A stretch of DNA of 46,492 nt from Jannaschia aquimarina (GCF_000877395.1 NZ_JYFE01000015.1:1-46492); one strand, 5' to 3'. Counted from the stretch's first letter, positions 27,626 through 36,053 are shown. Translations and numbers: made by a program. The notes: generated from the sequence alone by a model not told the origin.

Positions 27626-28804
27626 ATGATCTACGACACCGACATCGTCATCTCCGGCGCCGGCCCCGCCGGCCTTGCCGCCGCCTGCGCCCTGGGGGCC
27701 GAAGGTCACAGCGTCATCTTGCTGGACCCGACGCCGCCGGTCACCGAAGAGGCGGATGAAGGCGCCGACCTCCGCACGACCGCGATCCTGACACCGGGCC
27801 GTGACCTGCTGGACCGCGCCGGGGCCTGGGCCGACCTTGCGGAACACGGGACAGAGCTCTGGACGATGCGGATCGTCGACGCCGCAGCCAGCCCGCCGGT
27901 CACCCGCGACTTCGAAGCACTCGACATGGGGGACGAGCCCTTTGGCTGGAACCTTCCGAACTGGGCGATCCGGCGCGCGCTGCTGTCGCGGGCCGAGGCG
28001 CTGTCGACCGTCGATCTGCGATTCGGAACAGGCTTTGCCGGGCTCCTCGCCCGCGTTGCAGAGGCTCGGGTGCGCACGACGGATGGCGACACGATCTCCA
28101 CGCGCCTTCTGCTGGCCTGCGACGGGCGGAGCTCTCCGGTCCGCGCGGCCGCCGGGATCTCGGCGCGCGAGGTGGATTACGGGCAAACCGCTCTCGTCTT
28201 CTCGGTCACCCATCCCCGCCCGCATGGCAACGTCTCGACAGAGCTGCATCTGTCAGGCGGCCCCTTCACGCTGGTGCCCCTGCCCGATCTGGACGGGAAA
28301 CCCCGTTCGGCAGTCGTCTGGATGGACGATGCGGACGAACAGGCCCGCCGGATGGATCTGCCGGAAGACGCGTTTTCGGCCGAGGCCACCAAGCGATCCC
28401 TTTCCGTCGCCGGTCCGCTGACCCTCGCCTCCCGTCGCGTCGCCTGGCCGATCAAGACGATTGTGGCCCACGCGATGACAGCCCGCCGCGTGGCGCTTGC
28501 GGCCGAGGCGGCCCACGCGATGCCCCCGATCGGGGCGCAGGGGCTCAATACGTCCCTGAAGGACATCGCCGCCCTCCGCGACCTGTGTGCGAAACACGAG
28601 ATCGGCAGCGATCCGATGCTTCAGGCCTACGCAAGGCAGCGCCAGCCGGACGTGCTGATCCGCGCGACAGGCATCGACCTTCTCAACAGGACGTCGATAG
28701 CCGGATCGGCGCCGTTCCAACGGCTGCGCGCAACCGGCGTGCGGGCACTCCACGACGTCGCGCCCTTGCGCAAATTGGCGATGCGGCTGGGGCTTGGTGC
28801 GTGA
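27626..28804 (+). CDS. UbiH/UbiF family FAD-dependent hydroxylase
   Basis: The 392-residue flavoprotein monooxygenase has the N-terminal dinucleotide motif ISGAGPAGLAAACALG, the middle DG motif (LACDGRSSPVR), and the C-terminal segment AAHAMPPIGAQGLN that defines the ubiquinone-biosynthesis hydroxylase family. The usual GD before AAH is AE here. Such enzymes hydroxylate the ring of octaprenyl-phenol intermediates at the inner membrane face. Which ring position is modified cannot be read. I chose the ATG at 27626, which puts the FAD motif ten residues in. It converges with the deaminase gene. Confidence 0.88.
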   Translation: MIYDTDIVISGAGPAGLAAACALGAEGHSVILLDPTPPVTEEADEGADLRTTAILTPGRDLLDRAGAWADLAEHGTELWTMRIVDAAASPPVTRDFEALDMGDEPFGWNLPNWAIRRALLSRAEALSTVDLRFGTGFAGLLARVAEARVRTTDGDTISTRLLLACDGRSSPVRAAAGISAREVDYGQTALVFSVTHPRPHGNVSTELHLSGGPFTLVPLPDLDGKPRSAVVWMDDADEQARRMDLPEDAFSAEATKRSLSVAGPLTLASRRVAWPIKTIVAHAMTARRVALAAEAAHAMPPIGAQGLNTSLKDIAALRDLCAKHEIGSDPMLQAYARQRQPDVLIRATGIDLLNRTSIAGSAPFQRLRATGVRALHDVAPLRKLAMRLGLGA

Positions 28805-28829
28805 AGATCGGCCCGTAAGGCCCTGATCT
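28805..28829. terminator. Bidirectional terminator-like hairpin
   Basis: AGATC-GGCC at 28805-28813 pairs with GGCC-(ct)-GATCT at 28819-28829, with a five-base loop and a two-base bulge. It fills the 23-base gap between the convergent hydroxylase and dCTP deaminase genes and touches the deaminase stop codon. No T-tract is present. Confidence 0.45.
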
Positions 28830-29892
28830 AAGGAGCCTTGAAGTGCTTCGACAGCTTCAGGCCCTGCCCCTGGTAATTGGACGCGATCCCCGCCCCGTAG
28901 AGCGTCGCGGGCGCCTCACTCATTCTTTCGTAAAGGAGCCGCCCAACGACCTGCCCGTGTTCCAGCGCAAAAGGCGCCTCGTGGCATCGCACCTCCAGGA
29001 CACCCCGCGCGGGCGTCCCGTGGCCGAAACCGGGATCGAAGAACCCCGCATAGTGGACGCGAAACTCGCCCACCATGGCGAGATAAGGCGCCATCTCGGC
29101 GGCATAATCGGGGGGGATGGTCACCGCCTCCCGGCTGACGAGGATGTAGAAGGCGCCCGGATCCAGGATGATGCGCCGATCTCCGGTCCGGATCGGCTCC
29201 CAGAAGTCGGACGGGTCGTAGTGACCGATCCGCTCCAGGTCGATCACCCCGGAATGCGGCTTGGCCCTCCACCCGACCAGCCCGCTTTCACCCGATGAGA
29301 GATCCACCGAGAAGCCCAGCCCGTCGTCGATCAGCGCCGTCCCGTCGACCAGCGGCGTGCGCCCGTGCAGGTCGCGCAAGGCCTCGTCATCCAGCCGGGC
29401 TTCGCCCCGGCGGAACCGGATCTGGTTCAGACGCATCCCCGGTCGCACCAGCACGCTGAAGCTGCGCGGACAGATCTCGGCATAGAGCGGGCCGTCATAT
29501 CCGCCGGGGATCCGGTCGAACTCCACCCCGCCATCGGTCACCGTCCGGGTCAGCAGGTCCAGCCGCCCCGTCGAAGACTTCGCGTTCGCCACCGCCGAGA
29601 TATCGGCGGGCAGGGACAGACTCTCCTGCAGAGGGACAAGGTAGACGCAGCCCTTCTCCAGCACCGCGCCGCCCGCCAGCGGCACGCGATGCATCTCGAA
29701 CTCGCCAAGCCGGTCCTCCAGCCGGCGCCCCTCGCCCGGCAGGAACGAGGCCCGCACCCGGTAGGCGACATCGCCAAGCCTCAGATCGAGGCTGGCCGGC
29801 TGCACCTGATCGGCGTCGAAGGCGGTCGCCGAGATGCCACCCGCATCGGCCAAGGCCTCGATCTGCTGGCACGCCAGAACGCCGTCGGACAT
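28828..29892 (-). CDS. dcd: 2'-deoxycytidine 5'-triphosphate deaminase, double-length
   Basis: The 354-residue protein is about twice the length of classical Dcd (near 190) and contains two dUTPase-like units. Unit 1 has QPASLDLRLG, the catalytic KSSTGR at 105-110 and Glu139 in YAEICPR. Unit 2 has ILDPGAFYILVSRE, DPGF at 286-289 and Glu300, but EMAPY where KSS.GR should be. The C-terminal lid SNYQGQGLKLSKHF resembles that of Dcd. It would deaminate dCTP to dUTP for dTTP synthesis. The ATG at 29892 is preceded by GAGGGGGG five bases away; a GTG two codons earlier lacks room for a ribosome-binding site. Confidence 0.88.
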   Translation of the reverse strand: MSDGVLACQQIEALADAGGISATAFDADQVQPASLDLRLGDVAYRVRASFLPGEGRRLEDRLGEFEMHRVPLAGGAVLEKGCVYLVPLQESLSLPADISAVANAKSSTGRLDLLTRTVTDGGVEFDRIPGGYDGPLYAEICPRSFSVLVRPGMRLNQIRFRRGEARLDDEALRDLHGRTPLVDGTALIDDGLGFSVDLSSGESGLVGWRAKPHSGVIDLERIGHYDPSDFWEPIRTGDRRIILDPGAFYILVSREAVTIPPDYAAEMAPYLAMVGEFRVHYAGFFDPGFGHGTPARGVLEVRCHEAPFALEHGQVVGRLLYERMSEAPATLYGAGIASNYQGQGLKLSKHFKAP

Positions 29893-29913
29893 GTGCACCC
29901 CCCTCTAAGCGAA

Positions 29914-29942
29914 ACGCCCCCTCCCGCGCGGGAAGAGGGCGT
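29914..29942 (-). terminator. Terminator downstream of tRNA-Pro
   Basis: Read on the minus strand, ACGCCCTCTTCCCGC pairs with GCGGGAGGGGGCGT (one bulge) and is followed by TTTCGCTT. It lies five bases after the tRNA CCA end and before the dcd ribosome-binding site, so it should end the tRNA transcript. Confidence 0.7.
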
Positions 29943-29947
29943 TGCGA

Positions 29948-30024
29948 TGGTCGGGCTAGCAGGACTCGAACCTGCGACCTTCCGTCCCCCAGACGGACGC
30001 GCTACCAGGCTGCGCCATAGCCCG
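29948..30024 (-). tRNA. tRNA-Pro(GGG)
   Basis: On the minus strand the acceptor stem CGGGCTA pairs with TAGCCCG, followed by A and an encoded CCA (77 bases in all). The D arm is GCGC-AGCCTGGTA-GCGC, the anticodon arm TCCGT-CTGGGGG-ACGGA with anticodon GGG, and the T arm GCAGG-TTCGAAT-CCTGC. All stems are perfect. The GGG anticodon decodes CCC and, by wobble, CCU. Confidence 0.97.
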
Positions 30025-30034
30025 ACTGGCGGCC

Positions 30035-30062
30035 TACATAGCGAACCCCGCGACGGGCGCAA
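30035..30062 (-). promoter_or_regulatory. Candidate promoter of tRNA-Pro
   Basis: On the minus strand TTGCGC (30062-30057) and TATGTA (30040-30035) are separated by 16 bases, with the -10 hexamer ten bases before the tRNA 5' end. It sits entirely in the gap after merR, which suggests the tRNA has its own transcript. Confidence 0.5.
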
Positions 30063-30074
30063 GCGAAGACGGCG

Positions 30075-30872
30075 CTATCCGGCGAGGTCGTCCTCGATTT
30101 CCTCGATCAGCCCGTTCAGCCGTCGGACGAGCCGCTTCAGCTTGCGCTGATCCACACGGGCGCCCCCCTCGCGCGCGGAGCGGGCCTTCCGCAGCGCACG
30201 GCTCGGCGGGTGATCCGCGATCGCGGCCTCTGGTGGCAACTCGGTGCTCGGAGGCGGCATACCGTCCGGTTCCGCCGGAGTGATCTCGGGGACGGACGGT
30301 GCCGCGTCTTCGGTCGGGCGGTGCGGGTCGGCGATCACGTCGTCGGTGGGAGCCGTCGCCTCGACCGGATCGGCCGGGTCCTCGACCACAGGTCCGCTCG
30401 GCGCCTCTGCCGGCTCTGCCACTGCGGGTTCGGGCGCCACGGCCTCGTCTCCCGCCGGCTCCTTCGGCTTGGGCTCTTCCGGAGCAGCCTCCGGGTTGCG
30501 GTCGAACGGCAGGACGCGCCCGCGCTCCACCTCGTCGCCGGGACGAATGACCTTGCGGGTTCGCTGTGGCGGCCCTGCTGGCGTGTCGAGCTCTGGCGCC
30601 AAGGCCATCACAGGCTCGGCGCCTTCATCGACGATCTTCTGCGCGACGCCCCGGATGGTCAGACCCTGGTCGTGCAGCAGAACCTTGATGCCGCCGAGCA
30701 GGCGCATGTCCTCCGGCCGATAGTAGCGGCGACCGCCCGCGCCCTTCACGGGCTGGACCTGATCGAACTTCGACTCCCAGAACCGCAACACATGTGTCGG
30801 AACGACCAGCCAATCCGCGACCTCGCGGATGGTCCGGAACGCGCCGTCTGCCTTCTCGGGTGTCTTCGCCAA
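30075..30872 (-). CDS. MerR family transcriptional regulator
   Basis: A 265-residue protein with an N-terminal MerR-type winged helix ([20 protein letters not shown], then [15 protein letters not shown]) and a hydrophobic-helix continuation to about residue 75. From there to about residue 215 it is Pro/Glu/Ala-rich and looks disordered; the end is basic then acidic and may form a helix ([19 protein letters not shown]). No ligand-binding Cys are visible. This MerR is a constant companion of ihfA in Rhodobacterales; only two bases separate it from the ihfA stop. Target genes are unknown. Confidence 0.88.
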   Translation of the reverse strand: MAKTPEKADGAFRTIREVADWLVVPTHVLRFWESKFDQVQPVKGAGGRRYYRPEDMRLLGGIKVLLHDQGLTIRGVAQKIVDEGAEPVMALAPELDTPAGPPQRTRKVIRPGDEVERGRVLPFDRNPEAAPEEPKPKEPAGDEAVAPEPAVAEPAEAPSGPVVEDPADPVEATAPTDDVIADPHRPTEDAAPSVPEITPAEPDGMPPPSTELPPEAAIADHPPSRALRKARSAREGGARVDQRKLKRLVRRLNGLIEEIEDDLAG

Positions 30873-30874
30873 AT

Positions 30875-31177
30875 CTACGCCTTGTTGCCGGCCGCGACTC
30901 GGTCCTTCATAAGGTGCGACGGGCGGAAGGTCAGCACCCTCCGAGGTGGAATCGGCGCTTCTTCGCCCGTCTTCGGGTTGCGTCCGACACGGGCCGACTT
31001 GTCCCGGGTCGAGAACGTGCCGAAGCCGCTGAGCTTCACCTGTTCCCCATCCACCAGCGCGTCAGAGATGTGATCCAGCACCGATGCCACCAGCGCGGCG
31101 CTTTCGTTCCGGCTGAGTCCGACTTCGCGGAAAACCGCCTCCGTCAGATCCATGCGCGTCAATGTTTTTCCAGTCAT
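30875..31177 (-). CDS. ihfA: Integration host factor subunit alpha
   Basis: IhfA, 100 residues, pairs with IhfB to bend DNA sharply. It begins [20 protein letters not shown], carries the [13 protein letters not shown] strand pair, and has the DNA-inserting arm [17 protein letters not shown] with the intercalating proline. The ATG at 31177 gives the usual length; a longer in-frame extension upstream covers the promoter. It is 168 bases after fabH in the same direction and probably has its own promoter. Confidence 0.96.
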   Translation of the reverse strand: MTGKTLTRMDLTEAVFREVGLSRNESAALVASVLDHISDALVDGEQVKLSGFGTFSTRDKSARVGRNPKTGEEAPIPPRRVLTFRPSHLMKDRVAAGNKA

Positions 31178-31223
31178 TCGATGATCCCCCGAAAAATTGC
31201 CCGTTCGCCTGCCTCTTCGGACA

Positions 31224-31252
31224 ATGTGGGGTCGCCCACGGCGACAAGTCAA
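31224..31252 (-). promoter_or_regulatory. Candidate ihfA promoter with internal dyad
   Basis: On the minus strand TTGACT (31252-31247) is followed, 17-18 bases later, by CACATT (31229-31224). Between them lies a perfect 6-bp dyad GTCGCC-GTG-GGCGAC (31231-31245). The -35 is close to consensus. The dyad is placed where a repressor, or a MerR-type activator that twists the spacer, would bind. Confidence 0.45.
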
Positions 31253-31345
31253 TGGAGGCGGGCTAGTTCCACCGTGGCGGGCGGCAAGGGCTTTTTGTCA
31301 CCCAGAGGTGGAAAGGCGTTACCCCGCCTCGCCTTTCTCGCTTTT

Positions 31346-32320
31346 CTACCAGCGAAGAGCCACCGCACCCCAGGACAATCCGCCACCGATCGCTTCGGTC
31401 ACGACGACGTCCCGCTCGGCCAGAAGGCCCTGATCGACCGCGACGGACATGGCCAAGGGAATCGATGCAGCCGACGTATTGCCGTGATCCTGCACGGTTA
31501 CGACGACCTTTTCGCGCGGCAGACCGAGCTTGGCAGCGGTTCGGTCGATGATCCGGATATTCGCCTGGTGGGGCACGACCCGGTCCACATCCGCGATCCC
31601 CAGCCCTGCCTTGGCCAGAACGGCTAGCGTGCTGTCATGCAGCTTTTCGACGGCGTGGCGGAACACTTCCTTGCCGGCCATCGTCAGATGCCCCGTCGTC
31701 TGCGTGGACGACACGCCACCGGAGACCTGGAGGATCACGCGGAACCGGCCGTCGGAATGCAGATCCGTGGCCAGGATCCCGCGATCGTCCGAAGTGCCGG
31801 TGCCTTGCTCGGCCTCCAGCACGACGGCCCCCGCGCCATCGCCGAACAACACGCATGTCGTCCGGTCCTCCCAGTTCATGATGCGGCTGAAGGTTTCGGC
31901 CCCGATGACAAGGACCCGTCCCGCCTGCCCGCCCGCGATCAACGCGGTCGCATTCGACAGCGCGAAGATGAAGCCGGCACAGACCGCCTGGACATCGAAG
32001 GCGAAGCCCCCGGTCATGCCCAGTTTCTCCTGCACGATGGTCGCGGTCGCGGGGAACGTCAGGTCGGGGGTCGAGGTGGCGAGGACGATGGCGTCGATCT
32101 CTCCGGCATCCCGCCCCGCGGCGGCAAGGGCTGCGCGGGCGGCCTTGGTGGCCAGATCGCTCGTGAATTCGCCCTCGGCTGCGAAATGGCGGCGCTCGAT
32201 GCCGGTGCGGGCGCGGATCCACTCATCCGACGTGTCCAGAAAGCTGGCGAACCACGCGTTCGGGACGACACGTTCGGGCAGGTAGTGCCCGACACCGGTG
32301 ATGCGGGCACGGGTGGTCAT
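31346..32320 (-). CDS. fabH: Beta-ketoacyl-ACP synthase III
   Basis: FabH, 324 residues, starts fatty-acid synthesis by condensing acetyl-CoA with malonyl-ACP. The Cys-His-Asn triad is visible: Cys114 in QAVCAGF, His251 in VVPHQANIR and Asn281 in DHGNTSAAS. The thiolase fold is of normal length. Its ATG overlaps the plsX stop (ATGA, 32317-32320), showing translational coupling within the rpmF-plsX-fabH operon. Confidence 0.97.
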   Translation of the reverse strand: MTTRARITGVGHYLPERVVPNAWFASFLDTSDEWIRARTGIERRHFAAEGEFTSDLATKAARAALAAAGRDAGEIDAIVLATSTPDLTFPATATIVQEKLGMTGGFAFDVQAVCAGFIFALSNATALIAGGQAGRVLVIGAETFSRIMNWEDRTTCVLFGDGAGAVVLEAEQGTGTSDDRGILATDLHSDGRFRVILQVSGGVSSTQTTGHLTMAGKEVFRHAVEKLHDSTLAVLAKAGLGIADVDRVVPHQANIRIIDRTAAKLGLPREKVVVTVQDHGNTSAASIPLAMSVAVDQGLLAERDVVVTEAIGGGLSWGAVALRW

Positions 32321-33390
32321 GGGTCGGCCGGAGCGGTCTTCGCGGTGACGGCCGCGACGCGGGCCTGCAACCGCTTGGAAAAACCCGACCGGCTCAGGTT
32401 CCAGGCCAGGTCGATCGCTGCGGCAACGCCCGTTTCGTCGGCGGAGCCATGGGATTTCACCACCGTGCCGTTCAGGCCCAGAAAGACCCCGCCGTTGACG
32501 CGCCTCGGGTCGATCCGCTTGGACAGCCGCTTGAGCGAGGCCATGGCCAGCAACGCCGCAGCCTTCGACAGAAGCGTGGCGCCGAAGGCCTCGCCCAGCA
32601 TGTCGCGGACGAAGCGCGCGGTCCCCTCGCCCGTCTTCAGCGCGACATTGCCGGTGAAGCCGTCGGTGACGATGACGTCGACCACGTCGCCCGGTATGTC
32701 GCCGCCCTCCACGAAACCCGCGAAGTCGAAGCCGTTCTCCTCCGCGACACCCTCGATCATGTCATGGGCCTCGCGCAGCTCGGCGCGGCCCTTGTTCTCC
32801 TCGGTGCCGACATTCAGCAAGCCCACACGCGGCCGTTCCAGCCCCAGCCCGTTGCGAGCGTAGGACATCCCCATCAGAGCGTATTGCATCAGGTCGTCGG
32901 CATCGGCCTTGATGTCGGCGCCCACGTCCAGCATCACGTTGAACCCGGCCGGGTTCCGCGAGGGCCAGAGGATCGCGATGGCCGGGCGGTTCACGCCGGG
33001 CAGCTTGCGCAGGCGCAATGTCGAAACCAGCATCAGCGCGCCGGTATTGCCACAACTCACGACGGTTTCGGCCTCACCGTCGCGGACGGCTTCGATGGCG
33101 GACCACATCGACGTGCCCTGCCCGGTCCGCATCACTTGGCTGGGTTTGTCGGACATCGCGACGACGCGGTCGGCATGGCGCAGGGTCACGTGATCGGAAA
33201 GGCCGCGTCGCTTGGCGACCAGCGGCTCCAGCACGGCGGTGTCGCCATGGACGAGGAAGCGCATCGCGGGCGTCCGCTTCACGGCCCGCGCGAGACCGGC
33301 GATCACGACCTCCGGGCCCAGGTCCCCGCCCATCGCATCGACGGACAGGACACCCCGGGACGGCTCATCCGAGGAGGCCTCTCCGGTCAT
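32317..33390 (-). CDS. plsX: Phosphate acyltransferase PlsX
   Basis: PlsX, 357 residues, makes acyl-phosphate from acyl-ACP for phosphatidic acid synthesis at the membrane surface. Seen motifs are LSVDAMGGDLGPEVVIAG near the N-terminus, VSCGNTGALM in the middle, and GADIKADADDLMQYALMG. The amphipathic C-terminal part is present. It lies 19 bases after rpmF and overlaps fabH, the standard order. Confidence 0.97.
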   Translation of the reverse strand: MTGEASSDEPSRGVLSVDAMGGDLGPEVVIAGLARAVKRTPAMRFLVHGDTAVLEPLVAKRRGLSDHVTLRHADRVVAMSDKPSQVMRTGQGTSMWSAIEAVRDGEAETVVSCGNTGALMLVSTLRLRKLPGVNRPAIAILWPSRNPAGFNVMLDVGADIKADADDLMQYALMGMSYARNGLGLERPRVGLLNVGTEENKGRAELREAHDMIEGVAEENGFDFAGFVEGGDIPGDVVDVIVTDGFTGNVALKTGEGTARFVRDMLGEAFGATLLSKAAALLAMASLKRLSKRIDPRRVNGGVFLGLNGTVVKSHGSADETGVAAAIDLAWNLSRSGFSKRLQARVAAVTAKTAPADP

Positions 33391-33409
33391 GCCCGCTCCT
33401 CAACGAAAG

Positions 33410-33613
33410 TCAGGCGGCGTCGTCGTCCAGATCGACGGTGTCGGCGGTCACGACCTCACGGTCGGCATAGTGACCACAGGCGCCGCAGACGTGATGCGGG
33501 CGCTTGAGCTCGCCGCAATTGGGGCATTCCTGCGGATTACCCGGCGTCAGCGAGTCGTGCGCGCGGCGCATGTTGCGACGGGAACGGGTGACCTTGTTCT
33601 GCGGGACGGCCAT
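33410..33613 (-). CDS. rpmF: 50S ribosomal protein L32
   Basis: L32, 67 residues, begins [20 protein letters not shown] and has the zinc-ribbon [17 protein letters not shown] with four Cys in two CxxC pairs. The acidic C-terminal tail is common in alphaproteobacteria. It heads the minus-strand rpmF-plsX-fabH operon. The yceD homologue that usually precedes it lies about 2 kb away on the opposite strand here. Confidence 0.98.
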   Translation of the reverse strand: MAVPQNKVTRSRRNMRRAHDSLTPGNPQECPNCGELKRPHHVCGACGHYADREVVTADTVDLDDDAA

Positions 33614-33790
33614 GTCTCAACCTCGGGGCTTGGCCGGGGCGTCCGGCCGGGAACGTTTCGGGGACCCCTAACGGCAGGGCGCATTCGGGTCCAGCGGTTT
33701 CGGCCCCCACCCAAGCGGGCGAGGCGGAGCGCGCGTCTTACCGGCTTCGCTCGCAGATGCAAGGCCCTTCGCGACACTGCGATCGGCGGA

Positions 33791-34822
33791 TCAGGAGGCG
33801 ATCCGCGCCGCCCCCTCCGATGGCGCATCGGGGGGCTGCGCCGAAGGGTGGACCCGCTCCGAGGCGTCGCGGCCCACCTCCCGCCGGCGCCGGTACAGGA
33901 ACAGCGGCCCGAACGAGCGCCAGCTTCCGACCATCGGCGCCGTCGCATCCACCTCGAACCGCTTGCGCCAATCCGGCGGCAGAGGCAGACCCGCCCCTTC
34001 CAGCCGACCCAGCATCCAGACCAGCGGCACATTCGCCAGCGGACGCGCGGCGTCCACGCCGCTCAACTGGCCGCCCACGTCGGGATGTGCGCCGCGGAAC
34101 CAGACCTGCTCCACGCTTTCGGTCCGGTGGCCATGGGTGCGCCAAAGCTCGGGACGGAACGCCATCCGCGTCTCGTTCAGCGCCAGCGCATGATAACCCC
34201 GCTCTACCACCTGTCCCAGCCGGGCCGAGCGAAACGCATGGACATGGGGAAACAGACGCCACAGCAGCGGCCAGCGGATGCCGACCGCGCGCACCGTGTC
34301 GAAGACCCCGATCGCGTCGATCGTGACGCGGGAATGGCAGAGCCGGGCGGCGAAGCTGCGCGAGGCGGGCGTGGTGGGGTCGTCGCGGTAGTGCGCGTAG
34401 GCCTCGGCGATGGTGTCGTCGTCGGCCACCTCCGCCCGCAATAGCCCGATCCGGTCGATCATTCCCGCCAGCGCGCGGACGGCATAGGCCCCGCGCGAAT
34501 AGCCGATCAGATAGATGCGGTCGCCGGGATGCCAGTGCCGGGCGAGAAACGCGTAGGCCCGCTGGATCTGCCGGTTGATGCCCACCCCCGCCATGATCTC
34601 GGGCGCGCGGCGCAGCCCGTGCCATTGCAGCCCGGGCTCGTAATGCAAACAGGCGCCGCCCGCCTCTTCCAGCAGCCGGAACGTCAAACCGACGGAGCTT
34701 TCGCGCCCCGGCTCCAGCGACGACATGGTGCCGTCCAGCAACACGACATGGACGGCCACGTCGCGCTCCACGTCCTGCGGGCGACCGCGGGCGAACCAGG
34801 TCTTCAGCGTCGAGATCACCAT
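33791..34822 (-). CDS. DUF2235 hydrolase, copy 2
   Basis: A 343-residue DUF2235 alpha/beta hydrolase. It has an early strand and LLDGTMSSLEPG, an Asn-rich helix GVGINRQIQRAYAF, the nucleophile elbow YLIGYSRGAYAVRAL with Ser109, and the catalytic-histidine region FRGAHPDVGG. It is shorter than copy 1 and divergent from it, so this is not a recent duplication. The C-terminal 30 residues are Pro/Ser-rich. No signal peptide is seen. It lies between bamE and rpmF, an unusual place, and its function is unknown. Confidence 0.85.
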   Translation of the reverse strand: MVISTLKTWFARGRPQDVERDVAVHVVLLDGTMSSLEPGRESSVGLTFRLLEEAGGACLHYEPGLQWHGLRRAPEIMAGVGINRQIQRAYAFLARHWHPGDRIYLIGYSRGAYAVRALAGMIDRIGLLRAEVADDDTIAEAYAHYRDDPTTPASRSFAARLCHSRVTIDAIGVFDTVRAVGIRWPLLWRLFPHVHAFRSARLGQVVERGYHALALNETRMAFRPELWRTHGHRTESVEQVWFRGAHPDVGGQLSGVDAARPLANVPLVWMLGRLEGAGLPLPPDWRKRFEVDATAPMVGSWRSFGPLFLYRRRREVGRDASERVHPSAQPPDAPSEGAARIAS

Positions 34823-34873
34823 GGGCGCGGGTTGTGCATGGGCCTGATCACGGCCGCCTCACGTCCCCGGGCG

Positions 34874-35323
34874 TCAATTGTCCTCGGCGAGCGCCTCGCC
34901 GATATTGATCCGGCCGAAGTTGCGGATGATCTGCTGGATCAGGCCGAAATCGCGGATCGAGGTCTCGGTCACCCGACGGGACAAGGTGACGACGCGACCA
35001 TCCTCCAGTCCGAACCGCTCGATATTCTCGATCGTCCCGTTCTCTGCGAACGAGATCGCGACCAGCTCACGGCTCACGGGACGCGACGCGCCCGGCCCGA
35101 ATTGGCGCCGCCGCTCGCGCACGTAGTACCACGCATCCTCGCGCAACACGCCCGAGGCCGAGGGCCGGCCGACGGTGGTCTCGACCGAATCGATGGTGTC
35201 GACTCCCACAACCAGGGCGGACAGATCGGCGTCTTCCGGGATGTATCCGTGGTTGCGGTAGACGGGGCCGCACGCAACCAGCGCGACAGTCAATCCTGCC
35301 AGAGCGATAAGTCGTCCGAGCAT
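34874..35323 (-). CDS. bamE: Outer membrane assembly lipoprotein BamE (SmpA/OmlA)
   Basis: A 149-residue lipoprotein: N-terminal hydrophobic segment and lipobox L-V-A-C with Cys18, followed by NHGYIPEDADLSALVVGVD and the BamE fold with TVGRPSASGVL and AWYYVRER. BamE stabilises the BAM complex that inserts beta-barrels into the outer membrane. The ATG at 35323 gives a proper lipoprotein signal; twelve upstream codons are in frame but hydrophilic. It is divergent from the DUF177 gene. Confidence 0.93.
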   Translation of the reverse strand: MLGRLIALAGLTVALVACGPVYRNHGYIPEDADLSALVVGVDTIDSVETTVGRPSASGVLREDAWYYVRERRRQFGPGASRPVSRELVAISFAENGTIENIERFGLEDGRVVTLSRRVTETSIRDFGLIQQIIRNFGRINIGEALAEDN

Positions 35324-35459
35324 CCGTATTCCCGCGCTGCCCCTCGCGTCCCTGCGCACGCGCCGACCGGCGCAGGCGGCCCGTTGCGGGCGGACGTCAT
35401 TTCGACCTATGGCTTATCCGCACGCCCCGCTTGCGTCCACCCCCGCGCCGAGACCACCC

Positions 35460-36005
35460 ATGAAGCCGATCGTATCCCATCCCGTCCGCCTCTCCGACTT
35501 GGCCCGGCGCAAGCCCACCCATTTCCGCCTGGTCCCCGACGAGGGAGAACTGGAGGCGCTGGCCGACCGCCTCGGCGTCGATGTCATCCGCAAGACCCGC
35601 TTCGAGGGAGAGCTGCATCCTGTCGGCAAGACCGACTGGCGGCTCCAAGGTCATCTGGGCGCGACCGTCGTGCAGCCCTGCCGCGTCACCACCGACCCGG
35701 TCACCACCCGGATCGAGGAGGACGTGACCCGCAGCTACGTCGCCGATTTCGTCGAACCCACCGGCGACGAGGCCGAGATGCCGGAGGACGACACGACGGC
35801 CGCGTTGCCCGCGACGCTCGATCCGGGCGCCCTGCTCGAAGAGGAACTGGCCCTCGCCATCCCCGCCTTCCCCCGCTCGGCCGAAGCCGAAGAGATCGAC
35901 CTGACCGCCATGCCCAGGGGCGCGGAGCCCATCGACGACGACAAGGTCAAGCCCTTCGCGGGCCTCGCCGACCTCAAGGCCCGGATGGAAAAGGGCGAGG
36001 ATTGA
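35460..36005 (+). CDS. DUF177 (YceD) family protein
   Basis: A 181-residue acidic protein of the DUF177/YceD family. It has PVRLSDLARRKPTHFRLVPD at the N-terminus, a central VQPCRVTTDPVTTRIEED segment with the family Cys, and a C-terminal PFAGLADLKARMEKGED that is typical of alphaproteobacterial members. YceD homologues are linked to 23S rRNA metabolism and normally precede rpmF. I prefer the ATG at 35460, which begins close to the conserved domain; an in-frame ATG at 35409 would add 17 Pro/Ala-rich residues. Here it is separated from rpmF and faces the other way. Confidence 0.87.
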   Translation: MKPIVSHPVRLSDLARRKPTHFRLVPDEGELEALADRLGVDVIRKTRFEGELHPVGKTDWRLQGHLGATVVQPCRVTTDPVTTRIEEDVTRSYVADFVEPTGDEAEMPEDDTTAALPATLDPGALLEEELALAIPAFPRSAEAEEIDLTAMPRGAEPIDDDKVKPFAGLADLKARMEKGED

Positions 36006-36014
36006 GGCGACGCC

Positions 36015-36053
36015 GGGGGCCGCGAACGGATCGTCGGACGAGCGGTGGCCCCC
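36015..36053. terminator. Bidirectional terminator-like structure
   Basis: GGGGGCC at 36015-36021 pairs with GGCCCCC at 36047-36053 around a loop that itself contains TCGT-CGG-ACGA. It fills the gap between the convergent DUF177 and mgtE genes. No T-tract is present. Confidence 0.4.
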
